Source of the DNA: an uncultured Lachnospiraceae bacterium
GTDB taxonomy: Bacteria; Bacillota; Clostridia; Lachnospirales; Lachnospiraceae
Reading direction: 5' to 3'
DNA: 64,000 nucleotides
NCBI GenBank assembly: GCA_910586015.1
Contig: CAJUGJ010000015.1
Location: 1-64,000 of the forward strand
Position numbers and translations under genes: made by a program. The notes below the pieces were generated by a model. It worked only from the letters and a program-made list of their open reading frames with translations, did not search any database and was not told the origin of the DNA. Of this stretch, positions 52,067-60,616 are shown piece after piece (positions within the stretch are counted from its first letter, which is position 1; the number at the start of each line of letters is the position of its first letter).

Positions 52067-53764
52067 TTAGTTCAACTTATAGCTGCTTTTTAATGAAGCA
52101 ATACGATTAAATACCAAATGTTCTGGTGTAGAGTCTTTATAATCTACACAGAAAAATCCATTGCGTAAAAACTGATAACTGTCATATGGCTTTGCTTCTA
52201 ATACTACAGGCTCTAAATAACAGGAATCTAGTACAGAAATTGAATTTGGATTCAAATTTATTGTACCGTCTTCATTATAAACTCCCTTTTGCTCATCCAC
52301 CAGATTTTCATATAATCTTACTGTAGACTTAACTGCTTTATCTGCATTGACCCAATGAATGGTTCCCTTTACTTTACGTGCTGTAAAACCACTTCCACTT
52401 TTAGTTTCAGGATCATAAGTACATAATACTTTTGTCACCTTGCCAGATTCATCGGTTTCATATCCTGTACAGGTAACAAAATACGCATTCATTAAACGTA
52501 CTTCATTTCCCGGGAATAATCTAAAATATTTTTTTGGTGGCTCTATCTTAAAATCATCTCGTTCTATCCAAAGTTCTCTACCAAATAGAACTTGTCTTGT
52601 TCCTAATTCTTCATTTTCAGGATTATTTGGGACAGTTAACCATTCCGTTTGGTCTTCTGGATAATTGGTAATAACTAACTTAATTGGATCTAGTACTGCC
52701 ATAATTCTCTTGCGCTTTAGTTTTAAATCTTCTCGAATACAATATTCCAACATCGCATAATCTACAGAACTATTTCCCTTTGATACTCCACACAACTCCA
52801 TAAACATCTGAATCGATTCTGGCGTAAAACCACGACGGCGTAATGCACTGATTGTTACTAATCTTGGATCATCCCAACCATCTACAATTCCATCTTCTAC
52901 TAACTTTTTAATATATCTTTTACCTGTTACTACATTTGTTAAATACATTTTTGCAAACTCAATTTGTTTTGGTGGATATTCATACTCTAATTCCTGAACC
53001 ACCCAATCATATAATGGGCGATGATCTTCAAATTCTAAAGTACAAATGGAATGTGTTATTCCTTCTACTGCATCTTCGATTGGATGTGCAAAATCATACA
53101 TCGGATAGATACACCATTTATCTTTTGTATTATGATGTGTCATTCTTGCAATTCGGTAAATGACAGGATCTCGTAAATTAATATTAGAAGAAGCCATATC
53201 AATCTTTGCACGAAGTACTTTTGATCCGTCTGGAAATTCTCCATTTTTCATCCGTTCAAACAAATCTAAATTCTCCTCTATGCTGCGATCACGAAATGGA
53301 CTGTTCTTTCCTGGTTCTTTCAATGTTCCACGATATTCTCTAATTTCATCTGCTGAAAGATCACATACAAATGCTTTTCCCTTTTTAATCAACTTTATTG
53401 CTGCTTCATACATCTGATCAAAATAATTAGACGCAAAAAACAGGCGGTCGTCAAATCTTCCGCCAATCCATTTTACATCTTCTATAATTGACTGTACAAA
53501 TTCTATCTTTTCTTTCATTGGATTTGTATCATCAAAACGAAGGTTAAACACTCCACCATATTTCTTTGCAAGACCATAATTTAATAAAATTGATTTTGCA
53601 TGACCAATATGCAGATATCCATTCGGTTCTGGCGGAAATCGAGTTACTACTGTCTTACAGTGTCCTTCTGCCAGATCCTTTTCAATGATCTGTTCAATAA
53701 AATTTTTTGAGGCATTTGTAAGTTCTTTCTCTTCCTCTAGTCCTTTGTTCTCATTTTCCATCAT
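52067..53764 (-). CDS. glnS: Glutamine--tRNA ligase
   Basis: A 565-residue class I synthetase charging tRNA-Gln. The HIGH motif is at residues 52-55 in RFPPEPNGYLHIGHAKS. The place of KMSKS reads NVVTGKRYIKKLV near residue 283, so the second Ser is Gly. The C-terminal anticodon-binding beta-barrel shows RLFPGNEVRLMNAYFV and HWVNADKAVKSTVRLYE. Length fits bacterial GlnRS and not a discriminating GltX. Two ATG codons in a row open the gene; GGAG is 6 nt before the first. No T-box-like leader is apparent in the 125 bp upstream. Confidence 0.96.
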   Translation of the reverse strand: MMENENKGLEEEKELTNASKNFIEQIIEKDLAEGHCKTVVTRFPPEPNGYLHIGHAKSILLNYGLAKKYGGVFNLRFDDTNPMKEKIEFVQSIIEDVKWIGGRFDDRLFFASNYFDQMYEAAIKLIKKGKAFVCDLSADEIREYRGTLKEPGKNSPFRDRSIEENLDLFERMKNGEFPDGSKVLRAKIDMASSNINLRDPVIYRIARMTHHNTKDKWCIYPMYDFAHPIEDAVEGITHSICTLEFEDHRPLYDWVVQELEYEYPPKQIEFAKMYLTNVVTGKRYIKKLVEDGIVDGWDDPRLVTISALRRRGFTPESIQMFMELCGVSKGNSSVDYAMLEYCIREDLKLKRKRIMAVLDPIKLVITNYPEDQTEWLTVPNNPENEELGTRQVLFGRELWIERDDFKIEPPKKYFRLFPGNEVRLMNAYFVTCTGYETDESGKVTKVLCTYDPETKSGSGFTARKVKGTIHWVNADKAVKSTVRLYENLVDEQKGVYNEDGTINLNPNSISVLDSCYLEPVVLEAKPYDSYQFLRNGFFCVDYKDSTPEHLVFNRIASLKSSYKLN

Positions 53765-53889
53765 GCCGCTCTCCTAATTTCCATCTTTTTTTATCTAAAC
53801 TTATTTTTTATATAAATATATATTATCATACCATAAGATTGAAAAATAGGAAAGGGGCAGATGAAAAAAATAGAAATAAAACTTACCTT

Positions 53890-54510
53890 TTATGATGCTC
53901 GGTAAAAAATATGATCCCCAATAACAACATAGGCAATCTTATTTCTTTTACAATTTGCTTTTGTTGTACTAATATTGCCATTAAAATATAAAGCCTTTTC
54001 TGAAACAGCACGTTTTCCATTTAGTGCTGCCTTTGCTGCTTTTTTCGATTCTTCCATAGCAGCTTTATCGATTGAGTTTGCATAATTTCCTTTTTCGTAA
54101 AGTTTTAATGCCTTTTCTAATGGACTTCCCTTTGTTGTCCATTTTCCATTCTTTTTTACATAAGCAGGACTAAATTGTCGTCCCCATCGTTTACAATCAT
54201 AAATTACTTCTTGAATTGTTGTTACATGATCAAAAATATCACTTTCAACACGGTTTAAAATTACATTGGCAACTGCAAGCTTTCCTTTATATTCCTGACC
54301 GCGTGCCTCACAGTATATAATTGCAGTAAGATATTTTAAATCCTCGTTTGTATAAGAAGTTCCTCTACTTATTATATTGATAGATTCTGCTGCATAGACT
54401 GTGTGTTCTTTCTCTAAATCGGAACCGCAAAATCCATTATACAGCCCAATCATAAAACCCATTGTTATAAAAACAACCTTTATCTTCTTTTTTAATTGCT
54501 TTAATCTCAT
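53890..54510 (-). CDS. SleB-like cell wall hydrolase
   Basis: A 206-residue exported protein. After a basic N-terminus and hydrophobic segment (residues 11-28), the Hydrolase_2/SleB catalytic domain starts YLTAIIYCEARGQEYKGKLAVANVILNRV near residue 61, with the conserved Glu in CEARGQ; a later block is RQFSPAY. SleB is a lytic enzyme of the spore cortex or cell wall. AGGAGG lies 7 nt before the ATG and abuts the base of a leader stem. Confidence 0.88.
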   Translation of the reverse strand: MRLKQLKKKIKVVFITMGFMIGLYNGFCGSDLEKEHTVYAAESINIISRGTSYTNEDLKYLTAIIYCEARGQEYKGKLAVANVILNRVESDIFDHVTTIQEVIYDCKRWGRQFSPAYVKKNGKWTTKGSPLEKALKLYEKGNYANSIDKAAMEESKKAAKAALNGKRAVSEKALYFNGNISTTKANCKRNKIAYVVIGDHIFYRAS

Positions 54511-54522
54511 TTGTTTTCCTCC

Positions 54523-54592
54523 TGCTACGGTTTTTATTAATTGTTACATTTTTATTTCTTGTTTAACAAGTTTGTAACATCTTACCGTAGCA
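54523..54592 (-). promoter_or_regulatory. Long-range stem in the leader of the SleB-like gene
   Basis: Outer arms 54523-54531 and 54584-54592 (TGCTACGGT/ACCGTAGCA) and inner arms 54542-54548 and 54573-54579 (TGTTACA/TGTAACA) nest around a palindromic CTTGTTTAACAAG. In RNA the outer stem ends at the ribosome binding site AGGAGG, overlapping it by one base, so folding could affect translation. No known riboswitch class was recognised. Confidence 0.45.
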
Positions 54593-54636
54593 AAAAGAAA
54601 AAGTCAAGTAAATTAGTTAAATTACCATATATTACT

Positions 54637-55863
54637 TTAAGTAGTTCCTTCTTGTCGTTGTCGATATTCCGCTAATAATAGATCTACCATTCTTCCATAG
54701 CTTTGAACTCCATCTTCTTGATTGTTTATCTTTAAATACACATCGTTGATCTTATTAGCAGTATTACTGATCACTGTATTTTCAAACTGTTTCCAGTATA
54801 ACGAATTATCAACAAGATCCTGTATCATTCCTGCTGTATATAACTCTCTAACTTGATAATAAAGTTCTTTATTTTTTTTATATAAAGCATTAGCGGATAT
54901 AATTAAAGCTTCCATATATCCACTATAAACTAAATCTGGATTTCCTGAATGGATACAGGCAAGATAAGAAATATAATTTGCTTCATCTTCTCGGATAAAT
55001 CCATGTAAGTGTGCCAATTCATGACACATCGTTGAACCTAAAGAATAATCAGGAATATCCACATTTACATTTGCTTCCATCGTAAAAGGAATGAAAATTC
55101 CTGTAATCTCAGTTCTTGACATTAATTTGGAAAGTAGAACTGGTTTAGGAGAAGAATATATTCCAGATAGGATTGGATATTGTCTTGCTAATGTAATATA
55201 GGCTTGTTTTGCTGCATTGCCTAACTCTTTTATACTGCCTTGATACTGATAGATTTTGGATTCTTCTTCTGATAAAAGTTCTTCTCTTGCATACCCTGCA
55301 TATTGTGCAAGTTCTTTGCACAATCCATAGAGTTCTTCTACAGAAGATTCTTTTACCTCTAAACCACTATAATAACTAAACGGATAACGATAATAATTCA
55401 CTCCACATCCCAATACAAACCATAAAAACAAAACTCCCCCTGCTGTAAGAACCCCTTTCCCCGCATGAATCAGTCCATCCTGAATACGTTTTCGTCGCTG
55501 TTCTTTCTGTCTTACAAGTCGAATAAAATGTATCAGAAAAAAAAGAAATAATACTGGAATTCCGATCACAAGAATCATTTCTGCAAGTGAAAAAGGAATC
55601 CATCCTGTTATTGTAGCAACACTTTGAGAAAAAAGCCAAAATATTCTCTTAGAAAATAATTCCTCTGCTAAAAAACTACTATTTTGAGCTAAAATCAAGC
55701 ATAGCCCACCAATCGGATAACATAAAAGAATCCACATCCATTTTTGACCTTTCAAACGTCTCTTTGGTTGATCTTTTATAATAACCTGTAGTTTTTCATG
55801 TGATATTTGTTCTTTTATTTTCTTATTTATTCTTAATTTTGTCCTATGACTCATGTATTTCAT
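54637..55863 (-). CDS. DUF3810 membrane-anchored putative zinc metalloprotease
   Basis: A 408-residue protein. Membrane segments at about residues 43-62, 90-120 and 140-160 are followed by a catalytic-like domain with HELAHLHG near residue 289 (HExxH) and EDEANYISYLACIHS just after. This layout matches DUF3810, a membrane metalloprotease-like family of unknown substrate. It lies 5 bp downstream of pepF and is probably co-transcribed. The ribosome binding site is poor, which suggests coupling to pepF translation. Confidence 0.82.
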   Translation of the reverse strand: MKYMSHRTKLRINKKIKEQISHEKLQVIIKDQPKRRLKGQKWMWILLCYPIGGLCLILAQNSSFLAEELFSKRIFWLFSQSVATITGWIPFSLAEMILVIGIPVLFLFFLIHFIRLVRQKEQRRKRIQDGLIHAGKGVLTAGGVLFLWFVLGCGVNYYRYPFSYYSGLEVKESSVEELYGLCKELAQYAGYAREELLSEEESKIYQYQGSIKELGNAAKQAYITLARQYPILSGIYSSPKPVLLSKLMSRTEITGIFIPFTMEANVNVDIPDYSLGSTMCHELAHLHGFIREDEANYISYLACIHSGNPDLVYSGYMEALIISANALYKKNKELYYQVRELYTAGMIQDLVDNSLYWKQFENTVISNTANKINDVYLKINNQEDGVQSYGRMVDLLLAEYRQRQEGTT

Positions 55864-55868
55864 CCATT

Positions 55869-57650
55869 CTAATTTTGCTTTATCTGTTGTGATAATGCAA
55901 TAAACTCGTCAATCTCTTTTGCAAATGCTTCTAAGCCTGTACGGAAAAATTCTGGATTTGTCAAATCAATTCCTGCAACATTAGCAGCATCCTCTACACT
56001 ACATATTGGGGTAGAATATAACAATTTACGGTATTTTGGAAGAAATTCTTTTCCCTCTTTTTCATACTTTGCATATAATCCTCTGGCAAATAATCCGCCA
56101 AACGCATATGGGAAATTATAAAAACTCAAACCTGCACTGTAATAATGACTTTTACAAATCCACATATATGGGTGTAATGTTTCTTCTAAAAGCCCTTTTC
56201 CATATGCTTGTTTTTGAGCATTATGCATGAGTTCACATAATTCATCTGGAAATAAAAACTTATCCGAACGTTTTTCAAATACTGCTGATTCAAATAAAAA
56301 TCTGGAATAAATATCACAAATAATCTGTGCAGTATCTTGTAAGCGGCTTTCTAATAGAGCTAATTTTTCTTCACCAGATGCAGCAGAAATAGCTGCTTTC
56401 ATTACTACATTTTCATTAAATGTAGATGCTGTTTCTGCAACTGGCATGGTATAATCTGAATTTAAAATTCGATGAGAATGAATATTTTGATTGTGATATG
56501 CGTGTCCAAGTTCATGGGCAATCGTCACAATATCACTAAATGAACCATCAAAGTTTGTAAGTACTCGACTTTGTTTTAAAGTAGAAATATTACAGCAAAA
56601 AGCTCCTCCAACCTTTCCTTTACGAGGGAAGAAATCAATCCAAGCCTCTTCAAATGCTCTTCTTGCCATTTCCTTTAAGTCTGGTGCAAATGTTCCAAAT
56701 AACTCCAAAAGATAATCTTTTGCTTCCTGTGTTGTATAGGTTCGATGAACTTTTCCGACTGGTGCAAACATATCATACCAAGCAAGTCCGTTTTCAGAGC
56801 CAAACAACTTGCCTTTAGCTATGTAATACTCATGAAACTTTGGAAGATATTCTTTAATTGCAGTCAACATTGCTTCTAACGTTTCTCTCTTCATCCTAGA
56901 ATGTTTTAGTGTCATATCTAATGGTGACTCATATCCTCTTAGTTCTGTTGTCGTAATAGTCTGTAGTTTAATACTGTTAAGTGAAAATGCAACTGCATCC
57001 TGAATTTTTTCGTAACAGGCTAGTTCTGCCTCATAAGCTGCTTTACGTACTGTAGCGTCAGAACTATAAGCTAGATTTCGAATGGCAGAAAGAGTGGTTG
57101 TTTCTCCATTATATTCTACTTTTACCATAGAAGTTAAATAACTTTGCAAATCACTCCATGCTGTACCACCACTTAAATTTAACTTTGTCATAACCTCTTC
57201 TACATCTTCTGAACGCTGATATTTGACTGCTTCTTTTATCTGTTCTAACAGATCTTTATATTCTTTTAAGATTTCATCTTCTCCAATAACTTCTGTCAAA
57301 TCTGTCACATTTGCAATATAACTTTTCAGTCTGGTATATGCCTTTGTCATGTTACTAGATTTTTTCTCTATTAATCCTGAATAAGATGCACTTTGGCTGT
57401 CTGTTGTATCTGCACTCTGTCTTAAAACACAATAAACTCCGAGATTTGTCTGAAGCTGTGCGATCTCCTCTAACTTTAAAAGTCCTTCCCGGATTATCTC
57501 TCTTTGTTCTGTTTTATTATCAGAAAGTAACTTTTTATCAGCGAATTCATTAAACTCTTGGATTTTTTGATCTAATTTTTGTATATCTTCTAAAAACCTC
57601 TCATCTTCCCAACCAGTATATAATTCTTCTAATGACCAAACCTCATTTAT
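55869..57650 (-). CDS. pepF: Oligoendopeptidase F with apparent AUA start codon
   Basis: A cytosolic M3B peptidase that cuts short peptides. The zinc site is IAHELGHAYHNQN near residue 387 of the full frame. From the first ATG at 57350 only 493 residues are coded, but the frame is open for a further 100 codons to 57650, encoding the family's usual N-terminus (NEVWSLEELYTGWEDERFLED) and giving 593 residues, normal for PepF. No ATG, GTG, TTG or CTG occurs in this extension. AUA at 57650 lies 7 nt from GAAAGGAAG, ideal spacing; the stop TGA is two codons further. Either AUA is used, or an ATG was mutated, or there is a sequence error. The alternative ATG 2 nt downstream is out of frame and stops after five codons. 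Confidence 0.85.
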   Translation of the reverse strand: MNEVWSLEELYTGWEDERFLEDIQKLDQKIQEFNEFADKKLLSDNKTEQREIIREGLLKLEEIAQLQTNLGVYCVLRQSADTTDSQSASYSGLIEKKSSNMTKAYTRLKSYIANVTDLTEVIGEDEILKEYKDLLEQIKEAVKYQRSEDVEEVMTKLNLSGGTAWSDLQSYLTSMVKVEYNGETTTLSAIRNLAYSSDATVRKAAYEAELACYEKIQDAVAFSLNSIKLQTITTTELRGYESPLDMTLKHSRMKRETLEAMLTAIKEYLPKFHEYYIAKGKLFGSENGLAWYDMFAPVGKVHRTYTTQEAKDYLLELFGTFAPDLKEMARRAFEEAWIDFFPRKGKVGGAFCCNISTLKQSRVLTNFDGSFSDIVTIAHELGHAYHNQNIHSHRILNSDYTMPVAETASTFNENVVMKAAISAASGEEKLALLESRLQDTAQIICDIYSRFLFESAVFEKRSDKFLFPDELCELMHNAQKQAYGKGLLEETLHPYMWICKSHYYSAGLSFYNFPYAFGGLFARGLYAKYEKEGKEFLPKYRKLLYSTPICSVEDAANVAGIDLTNPEFFRTGLEAFAKEIDEFIALSQQIKQN

Positions 57651-57700
57651 ATTTCAACTTCCTTTCTATTCTATATTTTTTTAAGAAACAAGGTACTTTT

Positions 57701-57729
57701 ATTATACTATAATTCTTAAAAAACAACAA
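57701..57729 (-). promoter_or_regulatory. Promoter of pepF
   Basis: TTGTTG (57729-57724) and perfect TATAAT (57706-57701) are 17 bp apart on the minus strand, about 50 bp before the AUA codon. Its position shows that the message includes the N-terminal extension. Confidence 0.65.
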
Positions 57730-57856
57730 GAGAAAGCAAAGGAAATATCATACAGAATAATAAATGTTTCATTTCACATACTAAAATAGACCGCTTTGAA
57801 AATTTTCTTAATGTTAAATGTCAAAGGAATTATATGATAGAAAGGAGTTTTTCATT

Positions 57857-58054
57857 ATGGATCGAGATCCCTATCGTACGGATGAATTTGATTATATGAA
57901 TAGCTGCTCCACAACCGACTGCACAGGACTTATTCCGGCAGCACCCATCAATGATGAGGAATATGATTCCTATAATGATATTTACTTTTTCCAACCACCA
58001 TTTATTTCCTTTCATCAGCCTCAAAACTCAGAAAAAGAACCACCATTGACATAA
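57857..58054 (+). CDS. Small acidic protein, unknown
   Basis: A 65-residue protein (MDRDPYRTDEFDYMNSCS...) rich in Asp, Tyr and Pro. AAGGAG is 9 nt before the ATG; an upstream in-frame ATG at 57818 lacks a site. The gene has its own terminator and lies before the LysM-GH18 spore-lytic gene. Such short, tyrosine-rich acidic proteins often belong to spore coats, which is inference here. Confidence 0.6.
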   Translation: MDRDPYRTDEFDYMNSCSTTDCTGLIPAAPINDEEYDSYNDIYFFQPPFISFHQPQNSEKEPPLT

Positions 58055-58085
58055 TTATTTATTTTTGTTTCACTTTTCTGAGTAG

Positions 58086-58122
58086 AAACACCCTTATCAA
58101 AATTTTTTTGATAAGGGTGTTT
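58086..58122 (+). terminator. Terminator of the small acidic protein gene
   Basis: A 17-bp perfect stem (58086-58102 and 58106-58122) with a 3-nt T loop, followed by T-rich sequence, 32 bp past the stop codon. Confidence 0.85.
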
Positions 58123-58218
58123 CATTTAGAAGATAGACTGTTTTTAAAACACGTATTATATAATTACTGCATAAATTGGTAAAATAAACATGATTTTTTA
58201 TGATGACGGAGGTTTTTT

Positions 58219-59355
58219 ATGCAGATCTATGTAGTATCCGCTGGCGACACCATCTATCAAATTGCATCCAGATTTCGTGTTTCTCCCGATCAAATTATTT
58301 ATGATAATCAAATTACTTTTCCTGATCGATTAACTGTAGGTCAAGCTCTTTTAATACAGGAGGGAAATGAAATTGGCTCTTCTTATCCTCTAGTTACAGG
58401 AGGATATGCTTATCCTTTTATCCGTCCTTGGGTTTTACAATCTACACTCCCCTATTTATCAGAACTTCTTATATTTTCTTATGGATTTACTTTAGAAGGA
58501 ACTCTTGTTCCACCACAACTTGATGAAGAATGGATGATCCAAACTGCAATAAGTTATAGATCGCGTCCTATTCTTGTACTTACCCCATTCGATGAAACGG
58601 GTAAATTTAATAACTATCTTGTCCATACTGTATTAAGAGATCCCGCCCGAAAAGAACAACTACTTTTTTCACTGCTTTCTACAGTACAACAAAAGAATTA
58701 TTCTGGTGTAGATATTGATTTTGAATATATTTTAGCAGAAGATCGGGAAATATTTGCTGAATTCGTTTCTGAAACTTCTGAACTTATGAGAGCAAACGGC
58801 TATACTACATCTGTTGCACTTGCTCCAAAAACATCAAGAGATCAGCCCGGACTTTTATATGAAGGAAAGGATTATGCACTATTAGGTGCAGCAGCCGATC
58901 AAGTATTATTAATGACATATGAATGGGGATATACGTATGGACCTCCTATGGCTGTTGCTCCTCTTCCTAATGTTCGTAAAGTAGTAGAATATGCTATTAC
59001 AGAAATTCCACCTGAAAAGATACGACTTGGTATTCCAAACTATGGTTATGATTGGGCACTCCCTTATGAACGTGGCGTAACAGTTGCACAAACCATAGGA
59101 AATATTGAAGCAGTTGATATTGCTATTACACATGAAGCAGAAATACTTTTTGATCCAACTGCACTTTCTCCTTATTTTTATTATACTGAAAATGGAATAC
59201 AACATGTAGTTTGGTTTGAAGATATTCGTTCTATGCAGGCAAAATTTGAATTAATCAAAGATTTTAACTTAAATGGAGTTGGTTATTGGCAGATTATGAA
59301 ACTGTTTCGAGCAAATTGGATTTTACTTGCAGAAAACTTTTCTATACAAAAATAA
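58219..59355 (+). CDS. LysM-GH18 spore peptidoglycan hydrolase (YaaH/SleL-like)
   Basis: A 378-residue protein. One LysM domain (IYVVSAGDTIYQIASRFRVS) at residues 2-47 is followed by a glycoside hydrolase family 18 domain with the catalytic DxDxE motif in YSGVDIDFEYIL near residue 176. Spore-lytic N-acetylglucosaminidases of the YaaH/SleL type have this layout, usually with two LysM domains, and no signal peptide because they are made in the mother cell. GGAGG is 6 nt before the ATG. Proposed role is cortex or coat-associated peptidoglycan degradation in germination. Confidence 0.86.
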   Translation: MQIYVVSAGDTIYQIASRFRVSPDQIIYDNQITFPDRLTVGQALLIQEGNEIGSSYPLVTGGYAYPFIRPWVLQSTLPYLSELLIFSYGFTLEGTLVPPQLDEEWMIQTAISYRSRPILVLTPFDETGKFNNYLVHTVLRDPARKEQLLFSLLSTVQQKNYSGVDIDFEYILAEDREIFAEFVSETSELMRANGYTTSVALAPKTSRDQPGLLYEGKDYALLGAAADQVLLMTYEWGYTYGPPMAVAPLPNVRKVVEYAITEIPPEKIRLGIPNYGYDWALPYERGVTVAQTIGNIEAVDIAITHEAEILFDPTALSPYFYYTENGIQHVVWFEDIRSMQAKFELIKDFNLNGVGYWQIMKLFRANWILLAENFSIQK

Positions 59356-59371
59356 TATTAACTGCTTTTTC

Positions 59372-59424
59372 GGTAGCTACTCATAAAACAGTGTCAAATA
59401 ACAAGCTAGAATAGAGTAGCTACC
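59372..59424 (+). repeat. Inverted repeat after the LysM-GH18 gene
   Basis: Perfect 11-bp arms GGTAGCTACTC (59372-59382) and complement (59414-59424) enclose a 31-nt loop, 17 bp past the stop codon. It may act as a terminator, though no T run follows. The rest of the gap to 59640 shows no gene. Confidence 0.5.
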
Positions 59425-59640
59425 AAATTCTTTACTTATTGTAATAATTCGTTTTATATAAGCAATATCAATATCTAAAAATGCGAGATAGAAAAATCCA
59501 TAGCTATATGATAAAATGAAAAAAATCAAGATAATAGTACAAAAAACTTCCCAACTAATAGTTGAATTTCCTTAACTCAATCACTGGTTTGTATAAAAAA
59601 CATCCAATTAGGTATATCATTCAAGATGAAAGGAGAATTT

Positions 59641-60462
59641 ATGGATCAAATAGAAATTGGAAAATTTATTGCTAAATGTCGTAAAGAGAAAAAATTAACT
59701 CAAACTCAGCTCGCAGAAAAACTAAATATTACAGATAGAGCTGTATCCAAATGGGAGACAGGAAAAAGTATGCCTGACTCATCTATCATGTTAGAACTTT
59801 GTGAAATATTAGGAATTACAGTAAATGAACTATTAAGTGGAAAGAAGGTTGACATGGAAAGTTATGAAAAAAAGGCAGATGAAAATTTGATTGCTTTGAA
59901 AAGAAAAGCTGAAAACAATATGAAAAAGAATGTGATTATTTCAATTCTTTTTTCAACAACACTTTTAATAGGAATTATGGTATGTCTTATTTGTAATATT
60001 GCAATATCGGGTAATTTAACATGGTCACTAATTCCGGTCAGCTCTATTATATTTGTATGGGTTATATCCCTTCCAATTATTATCTTAGGAAAAAGAGGCA
60101 TTATCGCAAGCTTACTATCATTGAGTGTTTTTATTATTCCTTATTTGTTTTTGTTAAGTAATTTAACAAAAACAAAAGCAGTATTTTCAATTGGTACTAT
60201 GATGTCTATTATTTCAATTCTATTTCTATGGATAATAGTTGCTATTTTTAATCGTATCGGAAAGTCAAAAAAATTAGTTTTTTTAGGAATAACTTTTTTA
60301 TTAGCTATTCCGTTTGTATTTATTATCAATATAATACTATCAAAAATGATAGCAGAACCTATTCTTGATGTATGGGATATGCTGACTGTCTTTATATTGT
60401 TGATATTTGCATTTGTTTCTTTTATTTGTGACTACAACAAGAAAAAAGGCTTGATAAAATAA
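59641..60462 (+). CDS. XRE-family regulator with C-terminal membrane segments
   Basis: A 273-residue protein. Residues 5-65 form a helix-turn-helix (IGKFIAKCRKEKKLTQTQLAEKL then TDRAVSKWETGKSMPD). After a charged linker come six or so membrane segments from about residue 98. The arrangement suggests a membrane-tethered regulator that may respond to envelope signals. The start at 59641 is set by AAAGGAG 5 nt upstream; an ATG 15 nt upstream has none. It is a single-gene unit with its own terminator. Confidence 0.83.
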   Translation: MDQIEIGKFIAKCRKEKKLTQTQLAEKLNITDRAVSKWETGKSMPDSSIMLELCEILGITVNELLSGKKVDMESYEKKADENLIALKRKAENNMKKNVIISILFSTTLLIGIMVCLICNIAISGNLTWSLIPVSSIIFVWVISLPIIILGKRGIIASLLSLSVFIIPYLFLLSNLTKTKAVFSIGTMMSIISILFLWIIVAIFNRIGKSKKLVFLGITFLLAIPFVFIINIILSKMIAEPILDVWDMLTVFILLIFAFVSFICDYNKKKGLIK

Positions 60463-60565
60463 CAGTTGTCCTATCCTAGATCTATAGAATCGGCTGAGCC
60501 TACATATCTGGAGATATTCCTATCTTTCGTTTTTCAACAATATCTTCTAGTAAAAATATAATATC

Positions 60566-60598
60566 AAAGGGCGACAGTCTAAAATACTGTCGCCCTTT
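60566..60598. terminator. Bidirectional terminator after the XRE gene
   Basis: AAAGGGCGACAGT (60566-60578) and complement (60586-60598) form a 13-bp GC-rich stem with a short loop. It lies between the XRE gene and the converging Ig-like gene and can serve both. Confidence 0.85.
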
Positions 60599-60616
60599 GA
60601 ATTATATAAATCAGAG

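Noticed and set aside
54523..54592. ydaO (c-di-AMP) riboswitch before the SleB-like gene
   Set aside because: Cell-wall hydrolases are common targets, but the element is too short and lacks the conserved blocks of that class.
55869..57350. pepF starting at the ATG at 57350
   Set aside because: This would remove 100 residues of conserved N-terminal sequence that is coded in frame after a good binding site; the longer frame is preferred.
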